Of a stretch of 30,923 nt of DNA, positions 24,342 to 30,923 are shown one piece after another (the first letter of the stretch is position 1; each line of letters starts with the position of its first letter). Source of the DNA: an uncultured Bacteroidales bacterium (lineage in GTDB: Bacteria; Bacteroidota; Bacteroidia; Bacteroidales; UBA932); assembly GCA_945983015.1 (NCBI GenBank), contig CAMFSN010000005.1:1-30923 (forward strand), read 5' to 3'. The notes below the pieces were generated by a model. The model did no database searches. It saw nothing but the letters and a program-made list of their open reading frames with translations, and was not told where the DNA came from. The position numbers were made by a program, and so were the translations under genes.

Positions 24342-25786
24342 TTTTTACTAAAAATCCAAAGTCCGCCGAAACTCAGGGCTCCATTTAATATCAGCAAGCT
24401 GAATCCCAGGTCAAAGCCACAGAAATGCTTCAAAAGAAGATTGGCCACGAGACACAAAAGCGGGCTGGCGATGGCGATGTAAGGTGCAGCACCGTCGCGA
24501 ATCTGCCGCCTGCTGAGGATACCGAAGAAGAAAAAGCCCAGCAGAGGCCCGTAGGTGTAGGATGCCAGCTTATAGACCAGATTAACCACCGCGTCATTAC
24601 TCAGCACATAGAGCAAAATGAGCAGGATAAAGAAAACAAAAGTCACCAGGGCGTGAATGCGCTTGCGTCTCTTCTCGTCCCTGTCGTGCAGAAAATCCAC
24701 ACAGAAGGAAGTGGTAAGCGAAGTCAGGGCAGCTCCGGCGGAAGGGTAGCTGGCCGAAATGAGCCCGATAAGGAAGACTATTCCCAGACCCACTCCAAAA
24801 TACCTACTGGCTATGGTAGGGAAAATCTCGTCAGTCTTAGTGATGCCCATAGGCTCAAGCCCGCCGTGATTGGCCACGAAGATACAGAGCAAAGCTCCGA
24901 GCAACAGGAAGAAGAAATTGACCACCACTATAATGACAGAAGTAGTGTACATATTCTTTTGGGCCGATTTCAAATCCTTACAGGCCAAGTTTTTCTGCAT
25001 CATAGACTGATCGAGTCCTGTCATCGCTATAGTGACAAAGATACCGGAGATAAATTGCTTTATGGCATTTGTCCCGTGACTCCAGTCCCAGTCGAACATC
25101 GCCACGTAGTCCGAAGCAGATATCTCTCGCAGCATCTGCGCTGCCGTCCAGTCCATATCCCTGCATATATAGTATATGGTAAGTCCCACTGCCAAAAGCA
25201 TAAAGGTGGTCTGCAGGGCATCAGTCCAAATTATGGTCTTCACCCCTCCCCTATAAGTATATAGATAAAGCAGCAGGAGGAAAATCAGAGAGACCAGAGA
25301 AAAACTGAGAAGCCCTGCGCTCTGGATTTGTTTAGGTAGAAATGAAAAGAAAACCACTATCACCACAAAGACCCTCACGGCTGCCCCCAGAAGTCTGGAG
25401 ACCATAAATACCGTAGTCCCCGTCTTATAGCTCTTCTGCCCGAATCGCTCTCCGAGATAAGTGTAGATGGAGGTGAGATTCATCTTATAATAAAGCGGCA
25501 GAAGTACTTTGGCGATAACTATATAGCCCACTACGAAACCGAGGACCAGGGGGACATAAAAGAAGTTCTGCACCCATACGTTCCCTGGAACGGAAATAAA
25601 AGTCACCCCTGAAATGGAAGCGCCGACCATTCCGTATGCCACGACAGGCCAAGGGGCTTTTCTCTCAGCTCCGAAAAAGGAATTTTTACCGGCATTTCTG
25701 CTGGTATAGTGTGAGATAACGAACAAGACTATCGTGTAAAGCGCAAAGGCTAACAGGAAAAAAATGAAAGGAAAATCACGTCCCAT
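24338..25786 (-). CDS. Sodium:solute symporter family transporter, probable MurNAc importer
   Basis: A 482-residue inner-membrane symporter of the SSS family with about thirteen hydrophobic segments. The GMVGASISGVTFISVPG segment (near residue 55) is typical of Bacteroidales SSS proteins placed in sugar-acid and amino-sugar loci, and TYRGGVKTIIWTDALQ is the SSS signature near residue 180. Because it is the first gene of a chain with a MurK-like kinase and MurQ, it is the likely MurNAc (or anhydroMurNAc) importer of the salvage route, the role assigned to MurT in Tannerella forsythia; I cannot confirm sequence similarity to that protein. It is divergent from the phospholipid and namZ genes. 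A -7 box lies only five bases before the ATG. Confidence 0.82.
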   Translation of the reverse strand: MGRDFPFIFFLLAFALYTIVLFVISHYTSRNAGKNSFFGAERKAPWPVVAYGMVGASISGVTFISVPGNVWVQNFFYVPLVLGFVVGYIVIAKVLLPLYYKMNLTSIYTYLGERFGQKSYKTGTTVFMVSRLLGAAVRVFVVIVVFFSFLPKQIQSAGLLSFSLVSLIFLLLLYLYTYRGGVKTIIWTDALQTTFMLLAVGLTIYYICRDMDWTAAQMLREISASDYVAMFDWDWSHGTNAIKQFISGIFVTIAMTGLDQSMMQKNLACKDLKSAQKNMYTTSVIIVVVNFFFLLLGALLCIFVANHGGLEPMGITKTDEIFPTIASRYFGVGLGIVFLIGLISASYPSAGAALTSLTTSFCVDFLHDRDEKRRKRIHALVTFVFFILLILLYVLSNDAVVNLVYKLASYTYGPLLGFFFFGILSRRQIRDGAAPYIAIASPLLCLVANLLLKHFCGFDLGFSLLILNGALSFGGLWIFSKK

Positions 25787-25791
25787 AGATG

Positions 25792-25799
25792 CAAATTTA
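25792..25799 (-). promoter_or_regulatory. -7 box TAAATTTG almost at the SSS-transporter start codon
   Basis: On the minus strand TAAATTTG matches TAnnTTTG exactly, but it ends only five bases before the ATG at 25786. A transcript from it would begin at or next to the start codon, that is, leaderless or nearly so. It may instead be a chance match in AT-rich DNA. Confidence 0.35.
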
Positions 25800-25854
25800 C
25801 TAAATTAATGGCACTTTTATCTTCACAAAAGTTTAAAAAGCACAGTTTTTGTAG

Positions 25855-25862
25855 TATATTTG
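25855..25862 (+). promoter_or_regulatory. -7 box TATATTTG before the CDP-alcohol phosphatidyltransferase gene
   Basis: Exact TAnnTTTG match whose end is 26 bases before the ATG at 25889, giving a leader of about 20 bases. At the -33 position there is a gttta (25831-25835), a partial match to TTTG. It supports the choice of the 25889 start over the earlier in-frame ATG at 25808, which lies upstream of this box. Confidence 0.55.
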
Positions 25863-25888
25863 CCCAGACTATTAAAAATCAATTAGAA

Positions 25889-26584
25889 ATGGAAGTTAAG
25901 CAATCCAATAGAATTCAAACCTCTTTTATTAACGCTGCAGAAAAAAAAGCCCTTGTTTGGCTTGCAGGAAAACAACCTAAATTTATCAATTCAGACCACC
26001 TTTCTTTCATAGGATTTTTAGGAGCCGTTATCATCGGAGCAGGCTACGTCCTCACTAACCTGGATATCAAATGGCTTTGGCTCAGCAGCTTCGGTTTTCT
26101 GGTAAACTGGTACGGCGACTCTCTGGACGGAACACTTGCCAGAGTCCGCAATCAGCAGCGACCTATCTACGGTTACTATCTGGACCATACCCTGGATGCG
26201 GTAAACGAATGCATTATGTTCATCTGCGCCGGTCTTTCAGCCTTTCTGAACATTCATATCGCCATAGCCGCCCTCATACTCTACCTCCTTATGAGTATGA
26301 ACGTATCTATGAACGCACATCTTAAGGGAGAATTCAAACTGACCTACATCAAATTGGGCCCTACCGAGCTGAGGATAATTATGGTCATCCTGAACACCCT
26401 TATCATTCTCATCAAGCCTTTGAGAAATACCTGGGACTTGGTGCTCTTTGGCAAGACATTTGCCCTTACCTTCTTCGATATAGCCGGTGCCGTCATCGTG
26501 GGGATATTGCTGATAGTCTATCTGACCACCATTTTCTCAGATGCCAAGTACTACTCCAGAATTGATCCACGTAAGAAAAACTAG
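25889..26584 (+). CDS. CDP-alcohol phosphatidyltransferase family protein
   Basis: A 231-residue membrane enzyme that joins an alcohol (glycerol-phosphate, inositol-phosphate, serine or another lipid head group) to CDP-diacylglycerol. The full active-site motif is present: Asp77-x2-Asp80-Gly-x2-Ala-Arg, then Gly95-x3-Asp99-x3-Asp103. About six hydrophobic segments fit the fold. The frame extends upstream to 25808, but the ATG at 25889 is preferred because it follows a promoter box and the added residues do not resemble the family. The next gene starts at the base after its stop, so the two are coupled. The head group cannot be read from sequence. Confidence 0.9.
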   Translation: MEVKQSNRIQTSFINAAEKKALVWLAGKQPKFINSDHLSFIGFLGAVIIGAGYVLTNLDIKWLWLSSFGFLVNWYGDSLDGTLARVRNQQRPIYGYYLDHTLDAVNECIMFICAGLSAFLNIHIAIAALILYLLMSMNVSMNAHLKGEFKLTYIKLGPTELRIIMVILNTLIILIKPLRNTWDLVLFGKTFALTFFDIAGAVIVGILLIVYLTTIFSDAKYYSRIDPRKKN

Positions 26585-27451
26585 ATGAAAGAAGACCTCT
26601 TTACCAAAGAAGAATTACAAGAGCTGGCCCCTGTTTTCAAATCGAAACGGGGCTCTGCTTTGTTAGACCGTCTGGTTCACTTTGTCGCTTTGGACAGACT
26701 GAACGCGGGGTATAGGGAGAGCAGCATCTACGAAGGCGTGGATTGTGCCCACGAGCTGCTGAAAATATTCGAAACCGAATACAAAGTAGGCGGGCTCGAT
26801 CTGGACAAACTTCCCGAAGGTCCCTTCATCACTATCAGCAACCACCCTTATGGGGGGGTGGACGGACTGGTACTGATAGATCTGGTAGGGCATTACAGAC
26901 CCGACCTGAAGGTGATGGTGAACAAGATTCTGGGAATGGCAAAGAAACTTGGCCCGAACATCATTACAGTGACTCCTACCGGAGAAAGCAGAAAATCTGC
27001 CTCGAAGGAAAGCATCAACGGCATCAAAGAGAGCATAGAAGTAATCCGCTCAGGCGGGGTTTTGGGACTCTTCCCTTCTGGTGCAGTGTCCGACCTGAAG
27101 CCCTCCGAAGGCTTTAAAATCAGGGACAGGGAATGGCAGACGGCAGCTATCAAACTGATTAAAAAGTTGAACGTTCCGGTAGTTCCCATCCGCTTTTTCG
27201 ACAGGAATAACATCTTTTACTACCTTCTGGGCCTGATTAGCTGGAAAGTCCGACTGCTTAGACTCCCGAGGGAGATTATGAATAAAAAAGGGAAGAATGT
27301 CCGGGTCGGAATAGGCGAGATTATTCCTGCGGAAAAAATCCAGAGTTTCGAGACTTTGGAAGAACTCAGTTCTTTTCTCAGAAATTCGGTATATGGTATG
27401 AAGCCGCCTAAGAAATACATTAAAAGCAGTGAATTGCCATTTAACAAATAG
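26585..27451 (+). CDS. PlsC-like lysophospholipid/aminolipid acyltransferase
   Basis: A 288-residue acyltransferase with the motif NHPYGGVDG, where His87 and Asp93 are separated by five residues rather than the four of classical PlsC. This variant is shared with the ornithine/glycine-lipid O-acyltransferase and 'hemolysin-like' branch. A FPSG element at residues 163-166 stands where PlsC has FPEG, and VPVVPIRFFDRN follows as the third block. It begins directly after the CDP-alcohol transferase stop, suggesting the pair make a membrane lipid together. It has no strong N-terminal signal peptide. Its 3' end overlaps namZ by 23 bases. An O-acyltransferase role in glycine- or serine-type lipid synthesis is a plausible alternative to glycerolipid synthesis. 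Confidence 0.85.
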   Translation: MKEDLFTKEELQELAPVFKSKRGSALLDRLVHFVALDRLNAGYRESSIYEGVDCAHELLKIFETEYKVGGLDLDKLPEGPFITISNHPYGGVDGLVLIDLVGHYRPDLKVMVNKILGMAKKLGPNIITVTPTGESRKSASKESINGIKESIEVIRSGGVLGLFPSGAVSDLKPSEGFKIRDREWQTAAIKLIKKLNVPVVPIRFFDRNNIFYYLLGLISWKVRLLRLPREIMNKKGKNVRVGIGEIIPAEKIQSFETLEELSSFLRNSVYGMKPPKKYIKSSELPFNK

Positions 27452-28712
27452 TCTAAGGCTTGTCTTTTCAGCCTTGCTCTACTTCGCCCCACTTTTCAGT
27501 GAGGCGAAGGTGCTTTTAGGGGACGAGAGAAGTGATGTATTCCTTCCGATTTTGGAAGGGAAAAGAGTAGCCTTATTCAGTAATCACAGCGGTATAGTGG
27601 GAGATCGCGCCGAAGGACTGCTCTATCCTGCCCTCGAGGAAGTAAGTGAGCAGAGCTGCCTGGTTGCCTTTGGCACCCCCTGTCCAGATAGAGAAGTAGT
27701 TTATGGGCAGCACATAGCTGACTATCTGATAGAAAAGCAGATAGACCTACGCTTCATATTTTCTCCGGAGCACGGCTTCAGGGGAACTGCAGATTACGGA
27801 GAAAGTGTGGAGAGCGGTGTGGACGGGAAGACAGGACTAGCCGTGTACTCGCTCTACGGAAGAAGGAAGTGGAAGTTGGAAGAAAAATTGGCAGAGATAG
27901 ATGTCCTGGTAGTGGACATTCAGGATGTGGGGCTGAGGTACTATACCTACTATATCTCTATGCTGGAGCTGATGAACGGCTGCGCTAAGACTGGCACGCT
28001 GGTGCTGCTGCTGGACAGGCCAAATCCGAACGGTTTTTACTTTGGAGGACCGGTGCTGGATATGGCCTTCAAGTCCGGAGTAGGAGCACTTCCGATAGCC
28101 TCCGTGCACGGCTTGACGCTGGGAGAATTGGCCTTGATGATTAATGGCGAAGGCTGGCTGGAAGCGGGGAGGAGCTGTCCCCTGGAAGTCGTGGAATGCC
28201 TTGGATATGAACACAATATGCACCTGTCGCTTCTAAAGGCACCTTCGCCTAACCTGAAAGATATGAAGGCGGTTTATCTCTACGCCTCTGCCTGCTGGTT
28301 CGAAGGAACTGACATCTCGCTGGGCAGGGGCACGGACTACCCGTTTGAAGTCTATGGAGCGCCTTGCCTGCAGGGGGATTACAGTTTTACTCCTCAGAGT
28401 ATGGAAGGGGCTAAAAACCCTCCGCATAAAGGGGAGAAGTGCTTCGGCAAGAGTCTTAGAGACAAGCCTTTGAGAGAAATCTGGGCAGAAGGGGCTAATA
28501 TCTCCTATATTTTAGAGACTTACAGAGAATACCCTGATAAAGAGAAGTATTTCCTGAACGGCGGACGCTTTTTTAATCTTCTAATGGGTAATTCCTTTAC
28601 TAAGGATTTGATAGAAAGGGGCGAGCCCTGCTCCGCCATCTACGAAAGATGGCAAAAAGAGCTGGACGACTACGCCCAGCTCCGTTCCAAATATCTGCTC
28701 TATCCCGAGTAG
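27429..28712 (+). CDS. namZ: Exo-beta-N-acetylmuramidase NamZ (GH171, DUF1343)
   Basis: NamZ-family enzymes remove terminal MurNAc from the non-reducing ends of peptidoglycan glycan strands. The 427-residue length fits. Family marks are VALFSNHSGI (about residue 47), FSPEHGFRG with Glu114-His115 as the likely catalytic region, a DIQDVGLRYYTY segment, DRPNPN and GRGTDYPFEVYG. The N-terminus, beginning with GTG at 27429, is a signal peptide (LRLVFSALLYFAPLFSEA), so it acts in the periplasm or outside. The GTG is 23 bases inside the acyltransferase gene. Its product MurNAc would feed the divergent SSS-kinase-MurQ genes. It faces hppA with one base between stops and no visible terminator. Confidence 0.9.
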   Translation: MNCHLTNSLRLVFSALLYFAPLFSEAKVLLGDERSDVFLPILEGKRVALFSNHSGIVGDRAEGLLYPALEEVSEQSCLVAFGTPCPDREVVYGQHIADYLIEKQIDLRFIFSPEHGFRGTADYGESVESGVDGKTGLAVYSLYGRRKWKLEEKLAEIDVLVVDIQDVGLRYYTYYISMLELMNGCAKTGTLVLLLDRPNPNGFYFGGPVLDMAFKSGVGALPIASVHGLTLGELALMINGEGWLEAGRSCPLEVVECLGYEHNMHLSLLKAPSPNLKDMKAVYLYASACWFEGTDISLGRGTDYPFEVYGAPCLQGDYSFTPQSMEGAKNPPHKGEKCFGKSLRDKPLREIWAEGANISYILETYREYPDKEKYFLNGGRFFNLLMGNSFTKDLIERGEPCSAIYERWQKELDDYAQLRSKYLLYPE

Positions 28713-28713
28713 A

Positions 28714-30915
28714 TTATAACAAATGTACTACTGCGGTGAGACCTGCCATTACTATAGACACCATACTCATCAGTTTGATGAGAATATTAAGAGATGGGCC
28801 TGAAGTATCCTTGAAAGGATCACCCACGGTATCACCTACCACGGTAGCGTGATGAGCGTCAGAGTTCTTTCCTCCAAAATGCCCTTCTTCCACATACTTC
28901 TTAGCATTATCCCAGGCACCGCCGGAATTAGCCATAAAGATAGCCAGCACAAAGCCTGAACCCAGACCGCCAATCAGCAGGCCTATGGTACCGGCTACAC
29001 CTAGAACCAATCCTACCACTACAGGCACCAGTATGGCCACGATGGAAGGCAGAAGCATCTCCACCTGGGCAGCCTTAGTCGAAATCTCCACACAACGCTT
29101 GTAGTCAGGAGTTCCTTCTCCCGTAAGGATACCCTTTATCTCACGGAACTGGCGTCTGACCTCCACTACCATCTTCTGGGCAGCACGGCCAACGGCATTC
29201 ATAGTCATACCGCAGAAAAGGAAAGACATCATAGCCCCGATAAACACTCCCGCCAGCACACTTGGATTCATAAGGCTGACATTATAGTGGGCCAGCACAT
29301 CGCTTATTGAAGCGGCAGCAGCCTCCACACCATTGATTGTGGCATCGGCCACTCTGCCAACTGCGATCTTTATTTCCTCTATATAGGAGGCCAACAATGC
29401 CAATGCCGTAAGTGCGGCCGAACCAATTGCAAAACCCTTGCCCGTAGCCGCTGTGGTATTCCCGAGGGCATCCAAGACATCCGTGCGTTCCCTTACCTGA
29501 GGATCAAGTTCACTCATCTGGGCGTTACCACCGGCATTGTCCGCAATAGGACCGTAGGCATCGGTAGCCAAAGTGATACCCAAGGTGGAAAGCATACCCA
29601 CAGCTGCGATAGCAACGCCATAAAGGCCGAGGGAAAGATTTCCGTCCGAGAGCATATTCTTCACATCGAAACCGATGGCACAGAGATAGGCCAGGATAAT
29701 GGCACAAGCTATGGTAACCACTGGAATACAGGTAGATATCATACCCAGCCCCACTCCGCTGATTACCACGGTCGCAGGACCGGTCTTAGCGCTCTCTGCC
29801 AACTTCTGAGTAGGCTTATAGGAATGGGAGGTATAATACTCCGTACTCTTACCTATAATAATACCAGCCAAAAGACCACTCAAGACTGAGAGCGAAAGAT
29901 GCCACCAATGAGCCTCCCTGGTACCAAATACGAGAGCAAGCACCCCGAAGGCACACACTCCGGACAGGGCAGCTGCCATATTCGTTCCGAAATTCATACT
30001 CTTCAGGAGCTGGGACATACCTGCTCCTTCCTTAGTCCGTACGGTGAAAATACAGAGCACTGAAAGCAAAACACCTATGGCAGCGATAAGCATAGGAGCC
30101 AGGATGGCTTTCGTCTGCATCTCGGGGCCCTGCATAAAGAAGGCAGAAGCGCCCAGGGCCATAGTAGAAAGAATAGAGCCACAGTAGGATTCATACAGAT
30201 CGGCGCCCATACCGGCCACGTCTCCCACATTATCTCCTACATTATCAGCTATGGTGGCAGGATTTCTAGAGTCATCCTCAGGTAGGTCAGACTCGACCTT
30301 ACCCACTATATCTGCACCCACATCTGCTGCCTTTGTATAGATTCCACCACCCACACGGGCGAAGAGAGCCTGAGTGGAAGCACCCATACCGAAAGTCAGC
30401 ATAGTGGTAGTAATTACGATTAAGTTCTGAGCCTCAGACACATCGTAGAAAAGACCGAGTACATAGTACCAGATAGAGATATCCAGCAGGCCAAGTCCTA
30501 CTACGGTAAGTCCCATCACCGCGCCGGAGCGGAAGGCGACCTTAAGTCCTGCATTAAGACTGCGTCTGGCGGCGTTTGCTGTACGTCCTGAAGCATAAGT
30601 GGCAGTACGCATACCTATATAACCTGCGAGGCCAGAGAAAAACCCGCCAGTCAGGAAGGCGAAAGGAACCCAAGGATTCTGCAGGTGGAAGCCATAAGCC
30701 AGAACTGCAAAGAACAGGGCCAGTACGACAAATACTATTATCACCACCTTGTACTGTTGCTTAAGATAAGCCATAGCGCCCTCGCGCACATACTGTGCTA
30801 TCTGACGCATAGTGGGCGTACCTTCATCTTCCTTACGCATCTGCCTATAAAAGATGAATGCGAAAAGCAGAGCCAAAAGCGACGCTGCCGGAACTAAGAA
30901 AAAAAGAGTATTCAT
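28714..30915 (-). CDS. hppA: Membrane-bound ion-translocating pyrophosphatase, K+-dependent
   Basis: This membrane enzyme couples hydrolysis of cytosolic pyrophosphate to outward pumping of Na+ and/or H+. The 733-residue protein carries the substrate motifs DVGADIVGKVE (from residue 198), DNVGDNVGDVAGMGADL (from 224) and the C-terminal NSDAHHATVVGDTVGDPFKD. Ala490 in GNTTAATGKG marks the K+-dependent class. Glu242 in the following YES segment occupies the gate-Glu region of sodium-pumping forms. Thr89, Phe93 and Asp145 correspond, with a one-residue shift, to residues I recall as marking the Na+,H+ co-pumping subclass from Bacteroides vulgatus. The start ATG is eight bases from the window edge, so the promoter is outside. 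Confidence 0.95.
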   Translation of the reverse strand: MNTLFFLVPAASLLALLFAFIFYRQMRKEDEGTPTMRQIAQYVREGAMAYLKQQYKVVIIVFVVLALFFAVLAYGFHLQNPWVPFAFLTGGFFSGLAGYIGMRTATYASGRTANAARRSLNAGLKVAFRSGAVMGLTVVGLGLLDISIWYYVLGLFYDVSEAQNLIVITTTMLTFGMGASTQALFARVGGGIYTKAADVGADIVGKVESDLPEDDSRNPATIADNVGDNVGDVAGMGADLYESYCGSILSTMALGASAFFMQGPEMQTKAILAPMLIAAIGVLLSVLCIFTVRTKEGAGMSQLLKSMNFGTNMAAALSGVCAFGVLALVFGTREAHWWHLSLSVLSGLLAGIIIGKSTEYYTSHSYKPTQKLAESAKTGPATVVISGVGLGMISTCIPVVTIACAIILAYLCAIGFDVKNMLSDGNLSLGLYGVAIAAVGMLSTLGITLATDAYGPIADNAGGNAQMSELDPQVRERTDVLDALGNTTAATGKGFAIGSAALTALALLASYIEEIKIAVGRVADATINGVEAAAASISDVLAHYNVSLMNPSVLAGVFIGAMMSFLFCGMTMNAVGRAAQKMVVEVRRQFREIKGILTGEGTPDYKRCVEISTKAAQVEMLLPSIVAILVPVVVGLVLGVAGTIGLLIGGLGSGFVLAIFMANSGGAWDNAKKYVEEGHFGGKNSDAHHATVVGDTVGDPFKDTSGPSLNILIKLMSMVSIVMAGLTAVVHLL

Positions 30916-30923
30916 AGATATGT

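Noticed and set aside
24425..25264. 279-codon plus-strand open frame opposite the SSS transporter
   Set aside because: Its translation is a charged, low-quality shadow of a conserved transmembrane protein on the other strand.
25808..25888. Upstream in-frame start for the CDP-alcohol transferase
   Set aside because: It precedes the TATATTTG promoter box and adds 27 residues with no family resemblance; ATG 25889 fits better.

Overview
The window is a gene-dense piece of a bacterial chromosome, almost certainly from an uncultured or little-studied member of the Bacteroidales (Bacteroidota). The evidence is the set of families typical of that group (DUF4831, DUF4886, TIGR02757/DUF2400, PepD, GH171/NamZ, a K+-dependent membrane pyrophosphatase), the general lack of Shine-Dalgarno sequences, and several exact matches to the Bacteroidetes -7 promoter consensus TAnnTTTG placed about 15-30 bases before start codons. 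Base composition is near 50% GC, and the genes use AGA/AGG for Arg and ATA for Ile often. I see no tRNA, rRNA, CRISPR array, insertion sequence or phage gene; this is core-type genome with 27 protein genes.

Layout. (1) 1-1510: 3' part of a POT-family peptide transporter. (2) 1511-1905: the only gene-free stretch longer than 300 bases, a strongly strand-asymmetric GTGAGTGA-type low-complexity tract with a 54-bp exact internal repeat; it runs up to lpxL. (3) 1906-9807: one rightward run with overlaps or tiny gaps: a lipid A acyltransferase, a DUF4831 exported protein, PepD dipeptidase, a TIGR02757 protein, a zeta-toxin-like kinase, TldD, TldE and a SlyD-type isomerase with a CxC-rich tail. (4) 9804-12528 leftward: PPC/DUF296 protein, TrkH, and a putative metal permease whose stop codon overlaps that of slyD. 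(5) 12575-13519 leftward: an M28 peptidase homologue that has lost its metal ligands, divergent from (6) 13559-18619 rightward: a TPR protein, a YycJ-like MBL hydrolase, an MsbA-like ABC exporter and a VanZ-like protein. (7) 18558-25786 leftward: GtrA, a DUF4886 SGNH-like protein, and the overlapping chain SSS transporter-MurK-like kinase-MurQ-UvrA. (8) 25889-28712 rightward: CDP-alcohol phosphatidyltransferase, a PlsC-like acyltransferase and the exo-muramidase NamZ. (9) 28714-30915 leftward: membrane pyrophosphatase HppA.

The clearest functional story is peptidoglycan-sugar salvage. NamZ (exported) would release MurNAc, the SSS transporter would import it, the BadF/BadG-type kinase would make MurNAc-6-P, and MurQ would split this to GlcNAc-6-P and D-lactate. 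The two arms are divergent across about 100 bases of promoter region and two lipid genes. Envelope assembly is a second theme (LpxL, MsbA-like exporter, phospholipid enzymes, GtrA). I found no strong evidence for a wholly new multi-gene system. The items most worth a second look are the low-complexity tract before lpxL, the catalytically dead M28 homologue sharing a divergent promoter region with a TPR protein, and the metal-binding SlyD tail facing a metal permease.
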